A stretch of DNA of 44,789 bases. Origin: an uncultured Sulfolobales archaeon. GTDB lineage: Archaea; Thermoproteota; Thermoprotei_A; Sulfolobales; Acidilobaceae. The notes beneath the pieces are model-generated. The model was not told the DNA's origin. It was given only the letters and a program-made list of their open reading frames with translations, and did no database searches. Both the position numbers and the translations under genes were made by a program. The stretch lies in assembly GCA_937921695.1 (NCBI GenBank), contig CAKZTZ010000020.1, positions 1 through 44,789 of the forward strand, written 5' to 3'. Below, piece by piece: positions 34,032 to 42,043 of this stretch (within the stretch, counting starts at the first letter, position 1; each line of letters begins with the position of its first letter).

Positions 34032-34926
34032 GGTTCTGGATGTTGATAAGTTAAGGGCTGCTGGGAGGGTGGCTGTGGCTGCTAGGGAGTATGCTGTGAG
34101 CCTTGTTAGGGTGGGCGCTCTTGTTTTGGATGTTTGTGAGTCTATTGAGAGGTTTATAGTGGAGAGTGGGGGGCTTCCTGCGTTTCCCTGTAATCTTTCC
34201 ATTAACGAGGTGGCCGCCCATTATACTCCTGGGCTGGGTGATTCTAGTGTTATACCTGAGGGTGCTGTTGTTAAGGTTGACTTGGGGGTTCACGTGGACG
34301 GCTTCATAGTGGATACTGCTGTCACTGTAGACCTCTCAGGGGAGCATGGGAAACTCCTGGAAACTACTATGAGGGCTCTTGAGGAAGCCGTATCTATAGT
34401 TAAGCCTTATGTGAGCCTCTACGATATAGGTAGGGTTGTTGAGAGGACCATAAGAGAGGGGGGGTTTAAGCCTATAAGGAATCTCTCGGGCCATAACATA
34501 GGCAGGTATGTTGTGCACGCGGGCCTTAGCATACCCAATGTGGCTGACAGGAGCCTCTTCCGCCTGAGGGTGCAGCCCGGCACTCTAATAGCCCTAGAGC
34601 CTTTCGCCACTAACGGGAAGGGGCTCGTAGTGGACGGGCCCACTATTAACATCTACTCTTACACGGGTAGGGAGCCTAAGATGGGGTTAACCAGTTTGGA
34701 GGTGGAGCTCTTAGATCATATCTCTAGAGAATATAAGACTCTCCCGTTCGCGACGAGATGGCTTAAGAACTGGAAAAGCGGAGATGTTGAGGGCCTGCTA
34801 AAACTCCTCCATAGTAAAGGAGTGCTCCACGGATACCCAGTGCTCGTAGAGGCTGGTAGGGGTGTTGTCGCCCAGTTTGAGCATACTGTTCTAGTGACGG
34901 AGTCGGAGGCTATTGTTTTAGCTTGA
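34030..34926 (+). CDS. map: Methionine aminopeptidase (type II)
   Basis: Removes the initiator Met from new proteins. The metal ligands are in VKVDLGVHVDGFIVDTAV (two Asp), GHNIGRYVVHAG (His), LIALEPFAT (Glu) and VAQFEHTVLV (Glu). The region after the His ligand is long, as in the type II archaeal/eukaryotic class. Starts at GTG 34021, TTG 34024 or GTG 34030 are all possible. The last is given because the family begins about there and the TATA box (33981-33990) rules out 33991. ABCE1 follows 50 bp downstream, a translation-related pairing. Confidence 0.93.
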   Translation: MVLDVDKLRAAGRVAVAAREYAVSLVRVGALVLDVCESIERFIVESGGLPAFPCNLSINEVAAHYTPGLGDSSVIPEGAVVKVDLGVHVDGFIVDTAVTVDLSGEHGKLLETTMRALEEAVSIVKPYVSLYDIGRVVERTIREGGFKPIRNLSGHNIGRYVVHAGLSIPNVADRSLFRLRVQPGTLIALEPFATNGKGLVVDGPTINIYSYTGREPKMGLTSLEVELLDHISREYKTLPFATRWLKNWKSGDVEGLLKLLHSKGVLHGYPVLVEAGRGVVAQFEHTVLVTESEAIVLA

Positions 34927-34976
34927 GAGCCCCCAATATTAAGCCTTGGAGGCTCCTACTTATTGTGGGGGTTTAG

Positions 34977-36788
34977 TTGAAGTTTAGGCTTGCCGTAATA
35001 GACTATGGGGCGTGTAAGCCTAAGAAGTGTAGCTACGAGTGTATAGGCGTGTGCCCGGTTAACAGGAGTGGTAGGGCTTTAGCTATAGATGCTGAAAGGG
35101 CTGTGAGGGGGCAGCCTGTAATATACGAGGATATATGTATAGGGTGCGGCCTCTGCGTTAAAGCCTGCCCTTTCGAGGCGATATTCATAGTTAACATGCC
35201 TTCAGAGCTCGAAGAGGAGGCTGTGCACAGATACGGGGTTAACTTGTTCAAACTCTATAGGCTACCAGTACCTAAAGAGGGTCACGTAGTAGGGGTTATA
35301 GGTAGGAACGGCACCGGCAAGTCGACAGCCCTAAGGATACTAGCGGGGGAGTTGAAGCCTAACCTGGGACGTCTAGACTCTACCCCAGACTGGGATGAGA
35401 TTATAAGGAGGTTTAGGGGGAGCGAGCTGCAAGCATACTTTAAAATGATCGCCAACAATAAAATAAGAGTCGCCCATAAGATCCAGCATGTAGACATGGT
35501 TCCCAGGAGGGTTAAGGGGGTTGTGAGGGAGCTCCTTAAGAAGGCTGACGAGAGGGGAGTCTCGGGAGAGCTAGCTTCAGAGTTGGGGCTTAGCAAGGTA
35601 ATGGATAGGAGGGTGGAACATTTAAGTGGTGGGGAACTCCAGAAACTCCTAGTGGCCGCTGTTCTAAGTAAGGAAGCTAATGTGTACGTGTTCGACGAGC
35701 CTTCAGCCTATTTAGATGTGAGGGAGAGGATTAGGGTTGCGAGGCTTATAAGGAGGGAGGCGAGGCCCGGGAAGTTCATAATGGTGGTGGAGCACGATCT
35801 TGCTGTGCTAGACTATGTTAGCGACCTCATCCACGTCATCTACGGGGAGCCGGGCGCTTACGGGATAGTTTCATTACCCTACGCTAGTAGAGCGGGGGTT
35901 AACAACTTCCTCGACGGCTACTTGCCAGCTGAGAATATAAGGTTGTGGAAGGAGCCCATAAAGTTTAGAGTTCACGGGGAAGGGGGAGGTGAGGACTCCT
36001 ATAAGCCTTTCAAAGTTGCAGAGTGGAGCGGTCTCGAAGTATATCTTGATGGGTTCAAGTTGAGAGTGGAGCCTGGGGAAGTGTGGAGTAGGCAGGTCAT
36101 AGGGATAGTGGGCCCTAATGGTATAGGTAAGACTACTTTCATAAGGGTTTTAGCTGGGGAGGTTAAGCCTCGGGAGGGTTTAGTATACACTTATATAAGT
36201 GGGGAGCCTAGGGTTAGTTATAAGCCTCAATATGTTAACCCTGAAATGTTCCCTCAAGCTACAGTGTACGAGATACTTAAGGCTGTGAACCCTGAAGTTG
36301 TAACCCCAGGATCATGGCTTTACTTGGAGCTCGTGCGGAGGCTTAAACTAGATAAGCTCCTAGACAGGGAGGCGAGGAGCCTGAGCGGGGGGGAGCTTCA
36401 AAAACTAGCGCTAAGCATAGCGCTAGCTAGGGAGGCTGACATATACCTCCTAGATGAGCCTTCAGCCTATTTAGACGTGGAGGAGAGGCTGAACATAGCT
36501 AGGATAGTGAGGAGAATAGTGGAGACGAGGGAGGTCGTAGCTTTCATAGTAGAGCATGACATAATGCTGGCAGACCTACTATCGGATAAGATAATGGTGT
36601 TCAAGGGGGAGCCGGGGGTTGAAGGCTTAGCGGGAGGGCCTGAGAGCGTCAAAAGGGGCATGAACAAGCTTCTTGAAAGCTTAAACATAACAATGAGGAG
36701 GGATCCTGAGACTAAAAGGCCGAGGGTGAACAAAGAGGGGAGCTATCTAGATAGACTCCAGAAGGTTAAGGGGGAATATTATGAGTGA
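34977..36788 (+). CDS. abce1: ABCE1 / RNase L inhibitor homolog, ribosome recycling ATPase
   Basis: Splits ribosomes after termination, with aRF1/aPelota. The N-terminal 2x[4Fe-4S] ferredoxin-like domain has eight Cys (13, 18, 22, 26, 54, 57, 60, 64). The first ABC domain has Walker A GRNGTGKS (109-116), LSGGELQKL and DEPSAYLD. The second has Walker A GPNGIGKT (379-386), LSGGELQKL and DEPSAYLD. The TTG start at 34977 puts the Cys domain at the usual distance, and GTGGGGGT lies upstream. At 603 residues it is full length with nothing missing. Confidence 0.98.
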   Translation: MKFRLAVIDYGACKPKKCSYECIGVCPVNRSGRALAIDAERAVRGQPVIYEDICIGCGLCVKACPFEAIFIVNMPSELEEEAVHRYGVNLFKLYRLPVPKEGHVVGVIGRNGTGKSTALRILAGELKPNLGRLDSTPDWDEIIRRFRGSELQAYFKMIANNKIRVAHKIQHVDMVPRRVKGVVRELLKKADERGVSGELASELGLSKVMDRRVEHLSGGELQKLLVAAVLSKEANVYVFDEPSAYLDVRERIRVARLIRREARPGKFIMVVEHDLAVLDYVSDLIHVIYGEPGAYGIVSLPYASRAGVNNFLDGYLPAENIRLWKEPIKFRVHGEGGGEDSYKPFKVAEWSGLEVYLDGFKLRVEPGEVWSRQVIGIVGPNGIGKTTFIRVLAGEVKPREGLVYTYISGEPRVSYKPQYVNPEMFPQATVYEILKAVNPEVVTPGSWLYLELVRRLKLDKLLDREARSLSGGELQKLALSIALAREADIYLLDEPSAYLDVEERLNIARIVRRIVETREVVAFIVEHDIMLADLLSDKIMVFKGEPGVEGLAGGPESVKRGMNKLLESLNITMRRDPETKRPRVNKEGSYLDRLQKVKGEYYE

Positions 36789-36870
36789 AAACAGCCTGCT
36801 GGGAGACTGGAGCGTAATGATTCAAGTATTTTAAGGCTCTACACCTCTATTTTGTGATGTGTGAGGAGGT

Positions 36871-38010
36871 ATGGCTGGCAAAGCTACTACCCTTAGTGTT
36901 ATTAAGGCTGATATAGGTAGCTTAGCGGGCCACCATAGGGTCCACCCTGACACTATACTAGCAGCTAGCAGGGCTCTAGCTGAAGCTAGGAGGAACGGTG
37001 TTATAAAGAGTTTCTATGTTACAAACGCCGGGGACGACCTGCAACTTATAATGACCCACTTTAAAGGTGTTGACAGTCCAGAGATACATGAGCTCGCCTG
37101 GAACGCTTTCAGAGAGGCTACTAAAGTAGCTAAGGAGCTTGGCCTCTACGCTGCAGGCCAAGACCTTCTAAGCGATGCTTTCAGCGGTAACATTAGAGGC
37201 ATGGGCCCCGGGGTTGCTGAGATGGAGTTTATTGAGAGGCCTTCGGAGCCTATAGTAGTTTTCATGGCTGATAAGACCGAGCCTGGAGCCTTCAACCTAC
37301 CCCTCTTCAAGATATTCGCAGACCCCTTCAACACTGCAGGCCTAATCATAGACCCCAGGCTTCACAGCGGGTTCACATTTGAAATAATAGACGTCTATGA
37401 GGGTAAGGCTGTAGAGCTAAACTCCCCGGAGGAGATGTATGATATACTAGCACTCATAGGAACCCCGGGAAGGTATGTGATTAAGAGGGTTTACAGGAGG
37501 CCCGACAGAGAGATAGGAGCGGTGGTGAGCAGCGAGAGGCTAAGCCTAATAGCTGGGAGATATGTGGGTAAAGACGACCCGGTAATGATTGTAAGAGCTC
37601 AGAGCGGGTTCCCAGCAGTAGGAGAAATACTAGAAGCCTTCAGCTTCCCCCACCTAGTAGCAGGGTGGATGAGGGGAAGCCACCACGGCCCACTAATGCC
37701 AGTAGGCCTCAGAGACTCTAAAGTAACAAGGTTCGACGGGCCCCCAAGAGTCATAGCCCTAGGATTCCAAATCAAAAACGGGGAACTCATAGGCCCCGCA
37801 GACCTATTCGAAGACCCCGCATTTGACGAGACGAGGAGAACAGCACAACTAATAGCAGACTACATGAGAAGACACGGGCCATTCATGCCCCACAGGCTAG
37901 GGCCCGAAGAAATGGAGTACACAACACTCCCAGAAGTACTCAAGAAACTATCAACAAGATTCAAACCAGTAGAACTAGGATACAAACCCATAGTGAAGAA
38001 AAGCGAATAG
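36871..38010 (+). CDS. fbp: Fructose-1,6-bisphosphate aldolase/phosphatase
   Basis: Bifunctional type V enzyme of archaea that joins triose phosphates and dephosphorylates the product to fructose-6-phosphate, making gluconeogenesis one-way. It is recognised from LSVIKADIGSLAGHHRVHP (metal-binding Asp14), NAGDDLQLIMTH, AGQDLLSDAFSGN, FMADKTEPGAFN and GWMRGSHHGPLMPV. The length is typical. The ATG at 36871 follows a GAGGAGGT site, and a TATA-like GTATTTTAAGG lies at about 36827-36837. It pairs in function with PEP synthase and triosephosphate isomerase in this window. Confidence 0.97.
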   Translation: MAGKATTLSVIKADIGSLAGHHRVHPDTILAASRALAEARRNGVIKSFYVTNAGDDLQLIMTHFKGVDSPEIHELAWNAFREATKVAKELGLYAAGQDLLSDAFSGNIRGMGPGVAEMEFIERPSEPIVVFMADKTEPGAFNLPLFKIFADPFNTAGLIIDPRLHSGFTFEIIDVYEGKAVELNSPEEMYDILALIGTPGRYVIKRVYRRPDREIGAVVSSERLSLIAGRYVGKDDPVMIVRAQSGFPAVGEILEAFSFPHLVAGWMRGSHHGPLMPVGLRDSKVTRFDGPPRVIALGFQIKNGELIGPADLFEDPAFDETRRTAQLIADYMRRHGPFMPHRLGPEEMEYTTLPEVLKKLSTRFKPVELGYKPIVKKSE

Positions 38011-38352
38011 AAAATTAATGTACATAACCCTCAAATTTTTCCACTCTCAAGGGAGTTTGGGCTCGCCGCCACGACTGTAGCTTAAACATGTTCTGGCTTG
38101 CGCCCTCCATTTGAAGCTCTTACACGATAATTAATGCTAGCCGGTTCCGTCAGCCGCCCCTCATAATGTTAAAACATCTTTCTAAGGCTCCCACTAGACA
38201 CTTAAAGCCTTTAAGGTTTCATTTCGGGCGGGACTCAAGCCTATAAGAGGATAGAAGGAGCGTTCATGTAGGCATGAAACACTCATATATAGAGTCGAGG
38301 AGATCATGATGTACAGAGAGAGAAAAAAGTGAAGTGTATTATGTCGGCTAAC
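38011..38352. other. 342-bp convergent intergenic region after fbp
   Basis: No credible ORF. Several inverted repeats are present: CTTAAAG-C-CTTTAAG at about 38199-38213 (a TATA-like palindrome), GTTTCAT near 38216-38222 with ATGAAAC near 38274-38280, and the tighter hairpin TTCATG-TAGG-CATGAA inside that span. The right end holds the terminator of the DUF981-like gene. A small RNA from about 38230 is possible but unsupported by a conserved copy. Confidence 0.4.
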
Positions 38353-38361
38353 TCAGCCGAC
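38325..38361 (-). terminator. Hairpin plus T-tract at the end of the DUF981-like gene
   Basis: On the minus strand GTCGGCT, a five-nt loop and AGCCGAC (38343-38361) form a perfect 7-bp stem that includes the TGA stop codon. A run of six T follows about 12 nt further, near 38325-38331. A stem followed by T suggests a terminator, although archaeal termination usually needs only the T-run. Confidence 0.45.
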
Positions 38362-39012
38362 TGGCACAGAGCCATACCATGGCCTCCAGGGTCTCCAAGA
38401 CTCTATATGTCCGTATGCAGCGCTTATCCCTATGTATAATGCTATGGCGGCCGCTATTACTAGTATAACTATTACCGCCCAGCCTACAGTCCGGCTATAA
38501 GCTGACTTCCTGAATATTAGGGGGGCTGAAAGCGTCGCGACACCTATGAGGAAATACATGAGACCTGAAATTTCAGGTGTTTTTGTCAGCCTATGAAGCC
38601 ATATTGTGAAGGCATACACTATAACTGGGATCCCTAGAGTTGCTAGGGGTATAGCTAGATGACTCAAGCTAATACCGGTCCAAAGGACTACCCCTATAAT
38701 CATTAAGGCAACACCGAATAACGCCCATGGCTGTATTAGGGGAATGTTATTTCCTCCAGGCAGAGGCCATGTGATCGTCCCCCAAATCCCTGTTATGAAC
38801 GCGTATAAGCCTATGAAGAAGAAGTAGAGCCCAATAACCTTATTAGCGCTAGTAACATCAATTGTGGAAACCTTTCCAGCTTCGAGGCTAGATCCCCTTA
38901 TAACATTAACATATACTCCATAAGCAGCTACTAAGAGAGTAGTTCCAAGCAGCATTAACCATATGTCAAGGGGATCTACGAACAGTAGGCGCTGCGCCAA
39001 TACTATCACCAT
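38353..39012 (-). CDS. DUF981-like integral membrane protein
   Basis: The protein has about six to seven membrane helices in 219 residues: DIWLMLLGTTLLVAAYGVYV, VIGLYFFFIGLYAFITGIWG, ALFGVALMIIGVVLWTGISL, LAIPLATLGIPVIVYAFTIW, ISGLMYFLIGVATLSAPLIF and VGWAVIVILVIAAAIALYIG. The GTITWPLPGGNN motif between helices matches what I recall of the archaeal DUF981 family, of unknown function. The ATG at 39012 is about 35-60 nt from a perfect 26-bp palindrome holding TATA-like sequence, so it is probably a regulated, leaderless gene. Confidence 0.7.
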   Translation of the reverse strand: MVIVLAQRLLFVDPLDIWLMLLGTTLLVAAYGVYVNVIRGSSLEAGKVSTIDVTSANKVIGLYFFFIGLYAFITGIWGTITWPLPGGNNIPLIQPWALFGVALMIIGVVLWTGISLSHLAIPLATLGIPVIVYAFTIWLHRLTKTPEISGLMYFLIGVATLSAPLIFRKSAYSRTVGWAVIVILVIAAAIALYIGISAAYGHIESWRPWRPWYGSVPVG

Positions 39013-39351
39013 ATAATAATTGATTTTTAAAACCTAATAATTTTAAATTTATATTTTCATATGAAAATATAAACAATCATATATGCCGTCAAGACTTTAA
39101 GAAATCCCTTCACCTCAATCATTATGAGGGAGTCGCCCTGCAATATGAATTGCTCTCTAATTCAAGCTTGAGAAGCTCCAAACTCTCACCTAAAACTAAA
39201 CCTAAAACTTTTCCCTGACCCGTAGTCCTGAACATTAAAGGGATGTGGTAGAGCTCAAGACTGTTTGCTATGATATTGTTTTACGAGATTTCCTTAATCT
39301 ACGGAGGATCGCCGGGCTAAAAGATAAGATTAGTAGTAGTTTCATGGCTTT
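39013..39351. other. 339-bp intergenic region between DUF981-like gene and tRNA-Arg
   Basis: The left side (to 39073) is the promoter and palindrome of the DUF981-like gene. The rest, 39074-39351, has no credible ORF. An 11-nt direct repeat (ACCTAAAACT-type, near 39188-39210) is the only pattern I see there. Confidence 0.5.
39048..39073. promoter_or_regulatory. Perfect 26-bp palindrome, probable operator
   Basis: Each half is 13 bp: TTTATATTTTCAT (39048-39060) followed by its exact reverse complement ATGAAAATATAAA (39061-39073). The half nearer the gene reads as an ATATAAA box for minus-strand transcription, about 36 nt from the ATG at 39012. A perfect palindrome of this length over a promoter is what a dimeric regulator would bind. 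Confidence 0.6.
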
Positions 39352-39430
39352 TGGCGGGCCCGCCGGGATTTGAACCCGGGGCCTCCGGGTCCGAAGCCCG
39401 ACGCTCTAGTCCTGGCTGAGCTACGGGCCC
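39352..39430 (-). tRNA. tRNA-Arg (anticodon UCG), CCA encoded
   Basis: The 79-nt cloverleaf on the minus strand has acceptor GGGCCCG/CGGGCCC, D stem GCTC/GAGC, anticodon stem TCGGG/CCCGG with loop CTTCGGA (anticodon TCG), and T arm CCGGG-TTCAAAT-CCCGG. CCA is encoded at 39352-39354 and no intron is present. The acceptor stem and T stem are the same as in the tRNA-Lys at 4217. A TATA-like CTTATAAATCC is near 39440-39452. Confidence 0.97.
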
Positions 39431-39499
39431 CTTTATTTATAGGATTTATAAGCAGTTCCTAAATAGTAAATTTTATATGCCCCCTCCTAAAGCTGCGTG

Positions 39500-39630
39500 A
39501 ATAAAGGTGTTCCCAGTATGTGGCGTGGAAGCCGAAGGGGCACGCCCAGCGTGGGGTGCTCTCCGGAAAGCCGCCTAGGCCTTTAAGGCCGGGGTGGAAC
39601 GCGATGATAGCTACGCGACAACAGTAATAT
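39500..39630 (+). ncRNA. Candidate structured RNA next to tRNA-Arg
   Basis: A TATA-like AAATTTTATATGC (39468-39480) predicts a start near 39500. A closing helix GTGTTCC 39507-39513 with GGAACGC 39596-39602 (one wobble) encloses GGCGTG 39522-39527 with CACGCC 39541-39546, and GGCC-TTTAA-GGCC 39578-39590. A CGCG...CGCG hairpin then leads to GACAACA near 39617-39623, reminiscent of an H/ACA-type ACA box. GC content is high against AT-rich flanks, typical of hyperthermophile RNA genes. No family is recognised. Confidence 0.45.
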
Positions 39631-39651
39631 TGGGGTTTTATGTACTTCTTT

Positions 39652-41538
39652 TTAGAGTAAGACCTGCCAGTTTTTAGCCTGGTTTAAGTGTTTATTGGGC
39701 TTCCCGGCTTCTCTAATTTGCAGTTTGGGGGCCAGGGATGACATGGTTATGGATGCTAGGAGTCCCGTTATTGTTGCTCCGTCATCTCCTAGTAGGGCTA
39801 CGAGCCATAGGGGCATTGTTCCTGTGAGGCCTCCTGTTAGGGCTATGGCCTTTATTATTACTGTGGTTACTAGTGCTGTTTTCAGTGTTTTAGTGTATGT
39901 TTTTGCTGTTCCTAGTAGTAGGGGTAGTTGTTTGACCCCGTTGAGTAGGACGCTGTCTGCTATGGAGATTACGGCATCTATATTGCCTACCGCTACTCCC
40001 GCATCTGAGGCTGCCATGGCTGCCACATCGTTGACCCCGTCCCCGACTACCATGACTTTCGAGCCTTTGGATTTGAGGTTTCTGACTAGGGCTATTTTAT
40101 CTTCCGGGCTTAGGTTTGAGTAGTATTTTTCTATTTTAAGGGCTTCAGCTACAGCTTTAACCCTGTGCTCTCTGTCCCCGCTAGCTATGATGAGCTTGTA
40201 GCCCCCTGTTTTGAGCATTCGGCTGGCGGCGGGGTCTAAGCTCTCTCTGAGGCATAGGTGTCCTGTTGAGCCGTTTACGGCAACGTAAACTATTGCCTCC
40301 TCCTCGCCGCATTCTCCATATGCTTTAAGCCCGTGGTCTAGGATCATCTCCCTATTACCTATTATTACTTCTAGCCCGTCCACTACTCCTTTAACTCCCC
40401 TCCCCGGCACTTCTACAATGTTTTTAACGCTAACCCTGGTTTTAGACATCTGCGCTAAAGCCCTAGATATGGGGTGCGCGCTGGCGGCTGCGAGCGAAGC
40501 GGTTAAGACTTTAAACTCTTCCTCGCCTAGCCCGGTGGGGGGTTTTATTTTTGAAACTTCAAGGGACCCTATGATGGTTATAGTTCCAGTCTTATCTAGG
40601 ACTATAGTGTCGACTTCAGACACTTTCTCGAGCACGCTACCCCCCCTAACGACCACGCCTTTACCTGCTAGAGCTGCTATTGAATATGCTGTTGTGAAAG
40701 CTGAGGTTATTATGAAGGCTGAGGGGCACGCCACCACTAATATAGACACGGCTCTAAGGGGGCCTAGGATCATGTAGGCTAAGGCGAACGAGGATAACGC
40801 GACTACAACCCAAGGCTTCATAAGCCTCTCAACAACCCTCTCAACACGGCCCTTCTCCTCTAAAGCCTCCATTGCAAGCCTGATAACTCTTTGAAGTGTA
40901 GACTCGCTGGGAGACCTTAAAACCCTAACTTTTAAAGGGGCCCCGCCAACGTTTATGTAGCCGCTCGCCACGAAATCTCCAGGGTTCACAACTACCGGGT
41001 AAGGTTCCCCAGTTACTAGAGAAGTATTCACGAGGCCTGAACTAACGCTCACACCATCAGCTGGGACCCCCTCTCCAACCCTCACAACCACTATATCGCC
41101 CAGCCTCAGCTTGCTAACATCAACACTCTCTATTAAACCACCCTTATCCACGAGAGTCTTGGAGGGCACAAGCCTATAGAGAGTGTCGAGCCTCCTCCTA
41201 GCATACCATTCTGCAGCCCCCTCAATGAGCTCGGCTAGAGAGTAGAGTAGCATGAGTATGAGGCCCTCAAAATAGAAGCCGTGGATTAGAGTGACTAGCC
41301 CCATAAAACCCATAAGAACATACTCCCCACTAAAATACTTCTCCCTCAAAAAGCCTAGAGTGAACAAAAACCATAAGTATAGTGTAGGTAAAAACAGGAG
41401 AAAAGCCTGGAAAACGGGGGGAAACACGGAGCCTAAAGCTACAGATAATATTACGCCTGCTAGGGAGGGCGCTACAGTTAAAGCCATCCACAGTACCTTA
41501 GACTCTCTATTTGGCAATTTAAACTCCAAGTTTAACAT
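39652..41538 (-). CDS. P1B-type heavy-metal transporting ATPase with CPS motif
   Basis: Membrane ATPase that exports soft metal ions. It has about eight membrane helices, TGEPYPVV in the actuator domain, the membrane metal motif CPS (Cys271-Pro-Ser273), the phosphorylated Asp315 in DKTGT, the HP of ASAHPISRAL, and GDGVNDVAAM. There is no N-terminal CxxC metal-binding domain and no His-rich tail. CPC is usual for Cu or Zn/Cd pumps. The last helix carries GDDGATITGLL, like the Asp-bearing helix of Zn/Cd types, so specificity is open. ATG at 41538; a TATA-like CATTTAAAGTT lies about 25 nt upstream, next to the divergent NikR-like gene. Confidence 0.93.
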   Translation of the reverse strand: MLNLEFKLPNRESKVLWMALTVAPSLAGVILSVALGSVFPPVFQAFLLFLPTLYLWFLFTLGFLREKYFSGEYVLMGFMGLVTLIHGFYFEGLILMLLYSLAELIEGAAEWYARRRLDTLYRLVPSKTLVDKGGLIESVDVSKLRLGDIVVVRVGEGVPADGVSVSSGLVNTSLVTGEPYPVVVNPGDFVASGYINVGGAPLKVRVLRSPSESTLQRVIRLAMEALEEKGRVERVVERLMKPWVVVALSSFALAYMILGPLRAVSILVVACPSAFIITSAFTTAYSIAALAGKGVVVRGGSVLEKVSEVDTIVLDKTGTITIIGSLEVSKIKPPTGLGEEEFKVLTASLAAASAHPISRALAQMSKTRVSVKNIVEVPGRGVKGVVDGLEVIIGNREMILDHGLKAYGECGEEEAIVYVAVNGSTGHLCLRESLDPAASRMLKTGGYKLIIASGDREHRVKAVAEALKIEKYYSNLSPEDKIALVRNLKSKGSKVMVVGDGVNDVAAMAASDAGVAVGNIDAVISIADSVLLNGVKQLPLLLGTAKTYTKTLKTALVTTVIIKAIALTGGLTGTMPLWLVALLGDDGATITGLLASITMSSLAPKLQIREAGKPNKHLNQAKNWQVLL

Positions 41539-41637
41539 GGAAGAGTAAGCTAATAACTTTAAATGTTAAAATTCCAAGAAATTATTATTATATTCTTATT
41601 AACTCGCGCTAGTAAAAGTTAATAGGGTGTTAGAGGC

Positions 41638-42039
41638 TTGGTCATAGTAAGTGTTTCAATACCAGATCATTTGCTTGTGAAAGTTGACGAGGCGGTCAGC
41701 AAGCTCGGCTTCACAGGGAGGTCGGAGCTCGTTAGGGAAGCTATTAGGAGGATGCTCGAGTCCTACGATGTATCCATGAAGGCTGGGAGGGGCATTTTTA
41801 TTGTAACTGTTCTAAGCGATCACAGTGTATATAAAGCTTCAGATAAGAGGATATTAGAGGTCATACATGAGAACCAGCAGGATATTAAAGCGTTCTACCA
41901 CCAGATCCTCGAGGGGACCCTCTGCCTCAACATAGCTGTAGTTGAAAGCTACTGGGAGACTATAGGGGTTATGCTGAGAGATCTAAGGAGTATTAGGGGT
42001 GTAGTTTACGTTAATGTTTCTAGCTTAAATAAGGCTTAA
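41638..42039 (+). CDS. NikR-like ribbon-helix-helix metal regulator
   Basis: Transcription factor with an N-terminal ribbon-helix-helix (residues 1-45; VSVSIPDHLLVKVDEAVSKL, then SELVREAIRRML) and a C-terminal ACT-like ligand domain. Aligned by eye with E. coli NikR, the nickel ligands His76, His87 and Cys95 are kept as His77, His88 and Cys96, but His89 is Ile90. It may therefore bind a different metal or bind nickel differently. It is divergent from the P1B ATPase across 99 bp, which it probably regulates. It is followed 4 bp later by the PAP2 gene. TTG start at 41638. Confidence 0.88.
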   Translation: MVIVSVSIPDHLLVKVDEAVSKLGFTGRSELVREAIRRMLESYDVSMKAGRGIFIVTVLSDHSVYKASDKRILEVIHENQQDIKAFYHQILEGTLCLNIAVVESYWETIGVMLRDLRSIRGVVYVNVSSLNKA

Positions 42040-42043
42040 AAGA

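Noticed and set aside
33804-34046. Two overlapping frames of 65 and 80 codons before map
   Set aside because: They are Gly/Val/Trp/Phe-rich translations of a T/G-rich tract, with no sensible start signals; the map promoter lies inside them.
39695-40777. Long plus-strand frames opposite the metal ATPase
   Set aside because: They are antisense shadows of a clearly identified P1B ATPase and have no family-like sequence.
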